NCBI GenBank assembly: GCA_947446625.1
Contig: CANFIE010000181.1
Span: forward strand, 1 to 7,725
Length of the DNA stretch: 7,725 bases
Source of the DNA: Acetobacteraceae bacterium
GTDB lineage: Bacteria > Pseudomonadota > Alphaproteobacteria > Acetobacterales > Acetobacteraceae
Direction: 5' to 3'
Of this stretch, positions 1-5,246 are shown piece after piece (the first letter of the stretch is position 1; each line of letters begins with the position of its first letter). Under the pieces are notes generated by a model that did not search any database, was not told where the DNA came from, and saw nothing but the letters and a program-made list of their open reading frames with translations. The position numbers and the translations under genes are program-made.

Positions 1-878
1 ACCACCCAGCCGGCGGCCTGCAGGCGGCGGGCGGCGTCGCGCAGCGCGGCTTCCACGGCGGGCTGCACCGGCATGCCCTCGGGCGCCACGCACAGGGCGG
101 CGCGCTTGGGCACCTCGGGCCCCACCAGCGGCGCCGGGGTCCACCAGGGGTCGCGCGGGTCGGGCTGGGCCATGGCGTGGAAGGCCAGGCGCACATCGGC
201 AATGCTGCGCGCCAGCGGGCCGGAAACCGCCATCAGCTGCGCGCCCACCGCACGCTCGGCGCCCGACGCATTGAAGGCCGGGATGCGGCCCAGCGTGGGG
301 CGCAGGCCATGGATGCCGCAGGCATAGGCGGGGTAGCGCACCGAGCCGCCGATATCGGTGCCATGGGCGATGGCGCCAATGCCGGCCACCGTGGCCGAGG
401 CCGCGCCGCCCGAGGAACCGCCCGGGGTAATGGCGGGGTTGCGCGCATTCAGCGTGGCGCCGTGAATGCCGTTGCGGGTGAACCAGCGCAGGCTGAAGGC
501 CGGCGTGTTGGTGCGGCCGATGATGATGGCGCCGGCGCGCTTGAGGTTGCTGACCACCGGGCTGTCATCCTGGGCCACCAGGTCCTTCTGGATGACCAGG
601 CCGTTGGTGGTGGCGAAGCCGGCCATGTCGGCATTCACCTTCACGGTCACCGGCACGCCGGCCAGGGGGCCGGGGTTTTCACCACGGGCCAGGGCGGCAT
701 CCACCGCGGCGGCGGCGGCCAGGGCCTGTTCCGGCATTTCCGCGATAACCGCGTTGATGCGCGGGTTGACCGCCGCCAGCCGGCCGAGTGCGGATTTGGT
801 GGCCTCGGTGGCGGAGACCTTGCGGGCCTGCACCTGGGCGGCAAGGTCGGTGGCGGAAAGTTGCCAGAGTTCGGTCAT
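1..878 (-). CDS. Amidase-signature family hydrolase, N-terminal 292 residues (3' end beyond window)
   Basis: This gene encodes an amidase-signature (AS) enzyme, a family that hydrolyses amide bonds of small amides, usually in the cytoplasm. The reading frame is open from the ATG at 878 to the window edge, giving 292 residues of a protein that in this family is usually about 450-500 long. The Ser-cisSer-Lys triad is visible: Lys80 in GVPVTVKVN, Ser155 in TPGGSSGGAAS, and Ser179 in GTDIGGSVRYP. A MAVSGPLARSIADV segment follows near residue 215, also typical of the family. The start is supported by an N-terminus that opens directly into the family's first helix and by a modest GGCAGG ribosome site at 885-890, six bases upstream. 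No signal peptide is seen. The substrate is not determinable; gatA is possible in principle, but no gatB or gatC is nearby, so a stand-alone amidase is more likely. It follows the lipoprotein gene after 155 bases. Confidence 0.93.
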   Translation of the reverse strand, partial: MTELWQLSATDLAAQVQARKVSATEATKSALGRLAAVNPRINAVIAEMPEQALAAAAAVDAALARGENPGPLAGVPVTVKVNADMAGFATTNGLVIQKDLVAQDDSPVVSNLKRAGAIIIGRTNTPAFSLRWFTRNGIHGATLNARNPAITPGGSSGGAASATVAGIGAIAHGTDIGGSVRYPAYACGIHGLRPTLGRIPAFNASGAERAVGAQLMAVSGPLARSIADVRLAFHAMAQPDPRDPWWTPAPLVGPEVPKRAALCVAPEGMPVQPAVEAALRDAARRLQAAGWV

Positions 879-884
879 CAGGGG

Positions 885-890
885 CCTGCC
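885..890 (-). promoter_or_regulatory. Ribosome binding site of the amidase gene
   Basis: The minus strand reads GGCAGG, then six bases, then the ATG at 878. It is a partial match to the anti-Shine-Dalgarno complement and supports the chosen amidase start. Confidence 0.45.
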
Positions 891-919
891 ATTGTGGTTC
901 GGGGCCGCATGGTTCACCC

Positions 920-934
920 ACCCATCGCATGGGT
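920..934. repeat. Small inverted repeat in the gap upstream of the amidase
   Basis: ACCCAT and ATGGGT form a perfect 6-bp inverted repeat around a 3-base centre, 42 bases upstream of the amidase start. As RNA it would be a short hairpin. No T-run follows on either strand, so a rho-independent terminator is not supported. It could be an operator or leader hairpin, or chance. The rest of this 155-base gap (879-1033) shows only the palindrome at 982-993 and no convincing promoter. Confidence 0.3.
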
Positions 935-981
935 CAACGCGGCTGCCGGAGGTTTTCCCGCCAGATCAGGCGTGGGCTGGC

Positions 982-993
982 GCCCGCGCGGGC
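982..993. repeat. GC palindrome downstream of the lipoprotein gene
   Basis: GCCCGCGCGGGC is a perfect 12-bp palindrome lying 41 bases beyond the lipoprotein stop codon. It could contribute to transcript ending or mRNA stability, but no U-tract follows and GC-rich palindromes are common at this base composition. Confidence 0.25.
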
Positions 994-1033
994 AGAACCT
1001 CTTTCGAACAGCATGCTAGGCGACCCGATACGA

Positions 1034-1393
1034 TTAGCGCCGCTCCACGGGAGTCCAACCGGCAGAATACAAACAAGAGCGAATGTTCTGCCTACGGGCA
1101 CCGTCATTTTGATCTACGGTGACAAAATTTGGCGGTATATACTGCCCTCCACTTGTGTAGCAGTTTACAGCATAGCCTGTACCGTTACAGGTCGTTTGAA
1201 TGGGCGTAGTGTATCCTTGGGAAATTTGGATCCTCTGCATTGCCGGCGGTACCTGCATATAGGCACGGCTCTCGCAACTTGCTTTTGTAGCGTCGAATTC
1301 TTGAGCAGTGGCGCCAGGTTTCTCCCACCGCTCAGCGCAGGCGAGTAGAAAGAGTGGCGAAACTAAAATTAAAATTCTGAACTTATCGCGCAC
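1034..1393 (-). CDS. Small cysteine-containing lipoprotein of unknown function
   Basis: This gene encodes a predicted 119-residue lipoprotein. From the chosen GTG start the protein has a short basic N-region (RDKFR), a hydrophobic stretch, and an LLAC lipobox with Cys19 as the lipidated residue. Further cysteines are at 40, 69, 78 and 107. The mature part opens with ERWEKPGATAQEFDATKASC and ends with RSCLYSAGW. This resembles, from memory, a widespread group of small proteobacterial lipoproteins with the pattern W-x-KPG near the N-terminus and C-x-x-x-GW near the C-terminus; their function is unknown to me. The frame is also open to a GTG at 1468, but the 25 extra residues would bury the signal peptide. 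The GTG at 1393 has a good ribosome site and a promoter candidate at the right distance. The gene is much lower in GC than its neighbours (hand counts of 45% and 48% in the 60-base lines at 1081 and 1141), suggesting foreign origin or relaxed selection. Confidence 0.8.
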   Translation of the reverse strand: MRDKFRILILVSPLFLLACAERWEKPGATAQEFDATKASCESRAYMQVPPAMQRIQISQGYTTPIQTTCNGTGYAVNCYTSGGQYIPPNFVTVDQNDGARRQNIRSCLYSAGWTPVERR

Positions 1394-1401
1394 GTCACTC
1401 A

Positions 1402-1409
1402 CCCCACCT
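1402..1409 (-). promoter_or_regulatory. Ribosome binding site deciding the lipoprotein start
   Basis: The minus strand reads AGGTGGGG, then eight bases, then GTG at 1393. This favours the GTG at 1393 over the in-frame GTGs at 1402 and 1468, and gives a conventional lipoprotein signal peptide. Confidence 0.55.
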
Positions 1410-1421
1410 GCGGAAGTAGCA

Positions 1422-1450
1422 ACAATAGACTTGAGGCATTCCTTGCGCAA
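1422..1450 (-). promoter_or_regulatory. Candidate sigma-70-type promoter of the lipoprotein gene
   Basis: On the minus strand TTGCGC (1450-1445, 3 of 6 matches to TTGACA) is followed by exactly 17 bases and then TATTGT (1427-1422, 4 of 6 matches to TATAAT). Transcription would begin near 1415, leaving a leader of about 22 bases that contains the ribosome site. Spacing is ideal but the hexamers are imperfect. A perfect palindrome overlaps the -35 box. Confidence 0.4.
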
Positions 1451-1454
1451 GGAA
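1439..1454. promoter_or_regulatory. Perfect 16-bp palindrome, possible operator over the lipoprotein promoter
   Basis: TTCCTTGCGCAAGGAA is its own reverse complement over all 16 bases. It covers the candidate -35 box of the lipoprotein promoter, a position where a bound dimeric repressor would block polymerase. Read as RNA it would form only a 6-bp stem with a GCGC loop and no U-tract, so an operator fits better than a terminator. No regulator gene is present in the window. Confidence 0.4.
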
Positions 1455-1472
1455 ACTCGATCCGCCACGAAT

Positions 1473-1487
1473 GGAAAGCGACTTTCC
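1473..1487 (-). terminator. Weak hairpin at the end of the acyl-CoA operon
   Basis: GGAAAG and CTTTCC flank a 3-base loop. On the minus strand the hairpin begins at the last base of the TAG stop codon of the acyl-CoA dehydrogenase gene. Its position suits an operon end, but the stem is only 6 bp and no T-run follows, so rho-independent termination is doubtful. Confidence 0.25.
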
Positions 1488-2656
1488 TAACCCGGCATCC
1501 CCAGCACGTTCTTGCTGATGATGTTGCGCTGGATTTCGTTGGAGCCGCCATAAATGCTGGCCGGCCGCGCCTGGATGAACTGGCCGGTGGCGTTCAGGTT
1601 GCGGTTGCCTTCCATCGGCTCCAGCAGCCCGGCGTTTTCCCCGGCAATCTCCAGCATGCAGTCGGTGATCTTCTGGAACAGCTCGGTCTGGATGACCTTG
1701 AGCATCGAGACATCGGGGCCGAGCGACTCACCGCGCTTCAGCTTGGCGACATAGGTCTCGTACAGCGCCTTCAGATCCTCGAATTCCAGCCGCAGCCTTA
1801 CATAGCTTTCCTGGAATACGGCGTCCTCATACACGCCCATGCGCTCGGCCAGCAGCTTGAGGCGCGACAGCGCGTAGCCGGACTGGCGCGGGCTGCCGAG
1901 GAAGATGCGCTCAAAGCTCAGCAGCGCCTTGGCCATATCCCAGCCCTTGTTGAGCTGGCCAACCAGATTTTCCTTCGGCACGCGGACATTGTCGAAGAAG
2001 GTCTCGCAGAACTCGTCGTGGTATTCCAGGTTGATGATGGGCCGCACGGTGATGCCGGGCGTGTTCATGTCCACCAGTAGGAAGGAAATGCCTTCCTGCT
2101 TCTTCGCCGTCTTGTCGGTGCGAACAAGCAGAAAAATCCAGTTGGCGTCCATTGCCAGCGTGGTCCAGATCTTCTGGCCATTCACCACATAGTGGTCGCC
2201 ATCCAGCACGGCTTCGGTGCGCAGCGCGGCAAGGTCGCTGCCGGCATTCGGCTCGGAATAGCCCTGGCACCAGATGTGCTCGCCCGTCAGGATTTTCGGC
2301 AGGAATTGCTGCTGCTGCGCCGGGGTGCCGTATTTGATGACCAGCGGCCCGAGCATGACGATGCCATGGTCGTTGCAGCGGGCCACGCCATAACGCTCAT
2401 ATTCCTCGGTCAGGATGATGATCTTGCTGGGCGAGAGGCCGAGGCCGCCGAATTCCTTCGGCCAGCCGGGGCAGAGCCAGCCCTGTTCCGCCAGCTTGAA
2501 GTACCAGGGCTTGTTCTCGCTCCAGTGCAGGCGCTTGGGCGGGTTGCGCAATTCCTCGGGGTAGTGGGTGTGCAGGAAGGCGCGTACCACCTGGCGGAAA
2601 TGCTCGTCGTCCAGCGCGTCCAGCTCGGCCGGCGGCGGAATGCGGATGGCGTCCAT
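1487..2656 (-). CDS. Acyl-CoA dehydrogenase, catalytic-type subunit (389 aa)
   Basis: This is an FAD-dependent acyl-CoA dehydrogenase that would desaturate an acyl-CoA at the alpha-beta carbons and pass electrons to ETF. The 389-residue length is normal and all three domains are present: the N-terminal helical part with GWPKEFGGLGLSP (64-76), the middle beta domain with the FAD-contact stretch WCQGYSEPNAGSDLAAL (129-145) and YVVNGQKIWTT (156-166), and the C-terminal helical domain ending in ASIYGGSNEIQRN (366-378). The position of the MCAD catalytic Glu376 is Gly370 here. A glutamate instead sits at 249 in SFERIFLGS, the helix-G site used by isovaleryl-CoA dehydrogenase, and is the likely base. 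The frame extends upstream to 2902, but the ATG at 2656 gives a normal N-terminus, sits one base after the preceding stop codon (TGAGATG), and has an AAGGGGA ribosome site. It is the last gene of the four-gene operon. The substrate is unknown. Confidence 0.95.
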   Translation of the reverse strand: MDAIRIPPPAELDALDDEHFRQVVRAFLHTHYPEELRNPPKRLHWSENKPWYFKLAEQGWLCPGWPKEFGGLGLSPSKIIILTEEYERYGVARCNDHGIVMLGPLVIKYGTPAQQQQFLPKILTGEHIWCQGYSEPNAGSDLAALRTEAVLDGDHYVVNGQKIWTTLAMDANWIFLLVRTDKTAKKQEGISFLLVDMNTPGITVRPIINLEYHDEFCETFFDNVRVPKENLVGQLNKGWDMAKALLSFERIFLGSPRQSGYALSRLKLLAERMGVYEDAVFQESYVRLRLEFEDLKALYETYVAKLKRGESLGPDVSMLKVIQTELFQKITDCMLEIAGENAGLLEPMEGNRNLNATGQFIQARPASIYGGSNEIQRNIISKNVLGMPG

Positions 2657-2657
2657 C

Positions 2658-3425
2658 TCAGGTCCCCTTGAACACGGGTTGGCGCTTGCCGAGGAAAGCG
2701 GCGCGGCCTTCAGCGAAATCAGCGGTGAGGAACAGCGTGGACTGGAAGTGGCGTTCCTCCTCCAGCGCGCGGTCAAAGCCTTCACCCAGCAATTGCTTGG
2801 TGAGTGCCATGGGCGCCGGAGCCTGCTCGGCCAGGAAGCGGGCCTTCTCCATGGCCAGGGCCAGCGCCCCACCCGTGGGTGCCAGATGGTCCACCAGGCC
2901 AATGCGCTCGGCTTCCGCCGCCTTCACCCGGGTGTGGTACAGGAAGAACTGGCGCGCCCGGGCCTCGCCGATGCGGCGGGGCAGGGTGTGCGGCAGCCCC
3001 ATATCGGCCATCAGGCCAATGCGGCCGAAGCCGGCGCCCATCTCGGCGCCCTCGGCGGCCACAATGGTGTCACAGGCGCATGCCAGCGAGAGGCCGGCGC
3101 CGACGCAATAGCCCTCAACCGCCGCCACAATGGGCAGGCTGCCCAGCACCATCAGCCGCACCACCTGGTGCGAAAGCCGCATGCGCTCGCGGCCATCCAG
3201 CGCCGAGTTCACCTCCATGCCGGAGATGTCGCCGCCGGCGGAGAAATGCGCGCCATTGCCGGTGAGCACCACGGCGCGGACGGATTTGTCGCGCTGCGCC
3301 TGGTCCAGCGCCTCGATCATCGCCAGCCGAATGGGCATGGCGAAGGCGTTGCGCCGGGTGGGGTGGTCCATGGTGAGGACCAGGACGGCACCGTGCTTTT
3401 CCGTGAGAAGCCTGGGCTCGCTCAT
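2658..3425 (-). CDS. Enoyl-CoA hydratase/isomerase (crotonase) family protein, probably not a classical hydratase
   Basis: This is a 255-residue crotonase-fold protein, the normal single-domain length. The first oxyanion-hole segment is HFSAGGDISGM (60-70) and the second is VEGYCVGAGLSLACACD (103-119). Both acid/base glutamates of rat enoyl-CoA hydratase are absent when aligned by eye: the Glu144 position is Ser113 and the Glu164 position is about Phe133. Asp141 in GLMADMGLPHTLPR lies where PaaG-type isomerases carry their catalytic Asp (the PDxG-type motif). An enoyl-CoA isomerase or another crotonase reaction is therefore more likely than hydration, by inference from motifs only. Its ATG overlaps the TGA of the upstream dehydrogenase (ATGA) and has a strong GGAGGG ribosome site. 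It lies between the two dehydrogenase genes, so it probably acts on their product. Confidence 0.93.
   Translation of the reverse strand: MSEPRLLTEKHGAVLVLTMDHPTRRNAFAMPIRLAMIEALDQAQRDKSVRAVVLTGNGAHFSAGGDISGMEVNSALDGRERMRLSHQVVRLMVLGSLPIVAAVEGYCVGAGLSLACACDTIVAAEGAEMGAGFGRIGLMADMGLPHTLPRRIGEARARQFFLYHTRVKAAEAERIGLVDHLAPTGGALALAMEKARFLAEQAPAPMALTKQLLGEGFDRALEEERHFQSTLFLTADFAEGRAAFLGKRQPVFKGT
2663..2669 (-). promoter_or_regulatory. Ribosome binding site deciding the start of the catalytic acyl-CoA dehydrogenase
   Basis: The minus strand reads AAGGGGA, followed by six bases that include the crotonase stop codon, then ATG at 2656. It lies inside the end of the crotonase gene and argues against the 82-residue upstream extension of this frame. 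Confidence 0.55.
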
Positions 3426-4489
3426 TCCTCGCCCTCCGGCGCGGTGGCCATGAAGCGGCGGCGATGCAGGCCGGCGCTGCCATATTGGTTGGCCAGCACC
3501 ATGGCCTTCCGCAGGTACAGGCCCACGTCATATTGGTCGGTGTAGCCAATGCCGCCGGAAAGCTGCACGCATTGCCGGGTGATGAGCATGGCACCTTCCG
3601 CCGCGCGCACCTTGGCGCGGGAAATGGCGGCCTGCCGCGCCGCACCGCTGGCGCCGGCATCCACCACGGCGGCGGCATCCTCCACACTGGCGCGGAACAG
3701 GGCCAGTTGCATCTTCAGGTCGGCGGCACGGTGTTGCAGCGCCTGGAAGGTGCCGATGACCTTGCCGAACTGCATGCGCGTCTTCAGGTAATCCAGCGTC
3801 ATGGCAAAGGCGCGCTCGGCCCCGCCCAGCAGGTAGAAGCTGGTGGCCAGGGCGGCGTCATCCAGCGCCTGTTCCAGCACGGCGCCGATATCGTCGGCCA
3901 GCTTGCGGGCCGGGGCGGGCTGCAGGGTGCCGAAATGCCCGCCGTCATAGGTGTATTCGGTGCTGAGGCCAGCACCAGCGGGCTGCCAGTACAGCGCCAG
4001 CTCGGCTCCTTCACGCACCGGCAGCAGGAAGGCGCTGGCCCCGGCGGCGAAGGGAATGAACATCCGGGACGCATCGGGCGTGCCGGGGGCGGCCAGGGTG
4101 TCGGCCCGTTCCTGCCAGGCGGTCAGCACCAGGGTTTCGCCGGCCAGCAGGCTGGCCAGTTCCGCCTTGGCGCCAGCGGCGGCCAGCAGGGCCGTGCTGA
4201 TGCCGGCAGCCACCAGTGGCTCGGGCGCCAGGGCGCCGCCCAATTCCTCGGCCAGGGCGCCGAGCTCGGCCAGGCCAAGCCCGGCCCCACCCAGCGCTTC
4301 CGGCGCGCGCAGGCCAATCCAGCCGAACTCGCCCATCTGGCGCCACACGGCGGCATCAAACCCCGGCAGGGTCTGGCGCAGCGCGCGGATGCGCTTGGTA
4401 TCCCCACCCGGGGGCGCCACCGCGGCGGCGCTGTCCCGGATCATCCGGATGCTCTCGGCGCGGTCATCCGCCGCCAGCTGGGCACTCAT
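3422..4489 (-). CDS. Acyl-CoA dehydrogenase-like protein, degenerate and probably non-catalytic partner subunit (355 aa)
   Basis: The fold is that of an acyl-CoA dehydrogenase: an N-terminal helical segment (SIRMIRDSAAAV, then GWIGLRAPEALGGAGLGLAE at 56-75), a short middle domain, and a C-terminal helical domain with RMQFGKVIGTFQALQHRAADL-type FAD/dimer contacts (238-258) and QLSGGIGYTDQYDVGLYLRK (309-328). The usual E/D-x-x-AGSD FAD-contact motif of the middle domain is missing and that domain looks shortened. The two known positions for the catalytic base both lack Glu: the helix-G site aligns with about Ser217 and the C-terminal YEGT site reads YGSAG (336-340). This matches the known behaviour of heteromeric dehydrogenases (for example the mycobacterial FadE pairs of sterol breakdown), where one subunit lacks the catalytic base. 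Its partner is probably the dehydrogenase encoded two genes downstream. It starts two bases after the CoA-transferase stop codon with little ribosome site of its own, so translation is probably coupled. Confidence 0.9.
   Translation of the reverse strand: MSAQLAADDRAESIRMIRDSAAAVAPPGGDTKRIRALRQTLPGFDAAVWRQMGEFGWIGLRAPEALGGAGLGLAELGALAEELGGALAPEPLVAAGISTALLAAAGAKAELASLLAGETLVLTAWQERADTLAAPGTPDASRMFIPFAAGASAFLLPVREGAELALYWQPAGAGLSTEYTYDGGHFGTLQPAPARKLADDIGAVLEQALDDAALATSFYLLGGAERAFAMTLDYLKTRMQFGKVIGTFQALQHRAADLKMQLALFRASVEDAAAVVDAGASGAARQAAISRAKVRAAEGAMLITRQCVQLSGGIGYTDQYDVGLYLRKAMVLANQYGSAGLHRRRFMATAPEGEE
3432..3437 (-). promoter_or_regulatory. Strong ribosome binding site of the crotonase gene
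   Basis: GGAGGG on the minus strand lies six bases before the ATG at 3425, within the last codons of the upstream dehydrogenase gene. It is the strongest Shine-Dalgarno match in the operon and fixes the crotonase start at the ATGA overlap. Confidence 0.6.
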
Positions 4490-4491
4490 GC

Positions 4492-5136
4492 TCAGTGGGC
4501 CTGGTGCAGCTTGGCCGCGGTCTTGGCCTGCAATTCCTCAAAGCTCAGGCCCGGCGCCATGTCCCGCACCACAAAGCCCTGGCCCTGCACCACGTCGATG
4601 GTGGCCAGGTTGGTGTAGATGCGGGTGACGCATTTCAGTCCGGTGAGGGGATAGACGCACTTTTCCAGCAGCTTGGGCCGGCCGTCCTTGGTGGTGTGGT
4701 CCATGATGACCCAGAGGCGCTTGGCGCCGGCGGCCAGGTCCATGGCGCCGCCCACGGCGGGGGCGGTGTCGTTCTCACCCGTGGCCCAGTTGGCCAGGTC
4801 GCCATTCTCGGCAACCTCAAAGCCGCCCAGCACGCAAAGGTCGATATGCCCCCCACGGATCATGGCGAAGCTGTCGGCGTGGCCCACGAAGCTGGCGCCG
4901 GGCACCAGGGTGATGAGCTGCTTGCCGGCATTGATGTTCCACACATCCTCGGTGCCCTTGGCCGGGGCGGGGCCCATGCCGATGACGCCGTTTTCGGACT
5001 GGAACACCACTTCCCGGGTGGTGGGAACGTGGTTGGCGACCAGGGTGGGAATGCCAATGCCCAGGTTCACGCACCAGCCTTCGGGAATATCGGCGGCGGC
5101 GCGGCTGGCCATTTGGTCGCGAGTGAAGGGCTGCAT
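4492..5136 (-). CDS. 3-oxoacid CoA-transferase-type, subunit B (beta)
   Basis: This encodes the beta subunit of a family I CoA-transferase, which moves CoA from a donor acyl-CoA (commonly succinyl-CoA) to a carboxylic or 3-oxo acid. The 214-residue length is normal for a separate B subunit. The N-terminal part has GWCVNLGIGIPTLVANHVP (20-38), followed by the active-site motif FQSENGVIGMGP (45-56), in which Glu48 is the residue that forms the glutamyl-CoA intermediate. The later segments HIDLCVLGGFEVAENGDLAN and VGGAMDLAAGAKRLWVIMDH are also characteristic. It resembles ScoB, PcaJ and AtoA equally, so no symbol is given. It heads the operon and is followed after two bases by an acyl-CoA dehydrogenase-like gene. 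The alpha subunit that normally lies directly next to it is not in the window; the upstream gene is an unrelated repeat protein. Confidence 0.93.
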   Translation of the reverse strand: MQPFTRDQMASRAAADIPEGWCVNLGIGIPTLVANHVPTTREVVFQSENGVIGMGPAPAKGTEDVWNINAGKQLITLVPGASFVGHADSFAMIRGGHIDLCVLGGFEVAENGDLANWATGENDTAPAVGGAMDLAAGAKRLWVIMDHTTKDGRPKLLEKCVYPLTGLKCVTRIYTNLATIDVVQGQGFVVRDMAPGLSFEELQAKTAAKLHQAH

Positions 5137-5145
5137 GGCGGACGG

Positions 5146-5152
5146 CTCCCTT
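5146..5152 (-). promoter_or_regulatory. Ribosome binding site of the CoA-transferase gene
   Basis: AAGGGAG on the minus strand is followed by nine bases and the ATG at 5136. A promoter for the operon is expected in the 60-80 bases upstream, but no clear -35/-10 pair is visible there. Confidence 0.55.
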
Positions 5153-5217
5153 ATGGGCTGTGCTTCACCCTTCCTATGCCGGGGCTGCTTGGCTCGTCTA
5201 GGGGTGCGGGGGTTCCA

Positions 5218-5244
5218 GGGGGCGGAATTGCGCCCCCGGGGGCG
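5218..5244 (-). terminator. GC-rich hairpin region after the metalloprotease-like gene
   Basis: Two overlapping inverted repeats lie just beyond the TAG stop codon at 5247-5249. CGCCCCCGGGGGCG (5231-5244) is a perfect 14-bp palindrome starting two bases past the stop. GGGGGCG (5218-5224) pairs with CGCCCCC (5231-5237) around the loop GAATTG. The second is a realistic 7-bp all-GC stem and would suit transcript ending between this gene and the CoA operon. No T-run follows, so it is not a textbook rho-independent terminator. The two structures share 5231-5237 and cannot form together. Confidence 0.4.
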
Positions 5245-5246
5245 GG

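Noticed and set aside
920..993. Rho-independent terminator between the lipoprotein and amidase genes
   Set aside because: Both inverted repeats in this gap are short and lack a downstream T-run, so they are listed only as repeats.
177..1019. Long plus-strand open frame of 280 codons, overlapping the amidase
   Set aside because: It runs antisense to a well-supported amidase, is rich in low-complexity Gly/Ala/Arg, and has no recognisable motif. Long antisense frames are expected in high-GC DNA.
1394..1468. Longer lipoprotein start at the GTG at 1468
   Set aside because: It would place 25 residues ahead of the signal peptide and would include the candidate promoter and palindrome within the coding region.
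2657..2902. N-terminal extension of the catalytic acyl-CoA dehydrogenase by 82 residues
   Set aside because: The added residues are Trp/Arg/Pro-rich shadow sequence of the crotonase gene, while the internal ATG has a good ribosome site and gives a normal family N-terminus.
2568..3545. Plus-strand open frame of 325 codons
   Set aside because: It is antisense to the crotonase and the ends of both dehydrogenases, with no motif or ribosome site of note.
3464..4618. Plus-strand open frame of 384 codons
   Set aside because: It is antisense to the degenerate acyl-CoA dehydrogenase and the CoA-transferase end, with GC-rich shadow composition and no domain.
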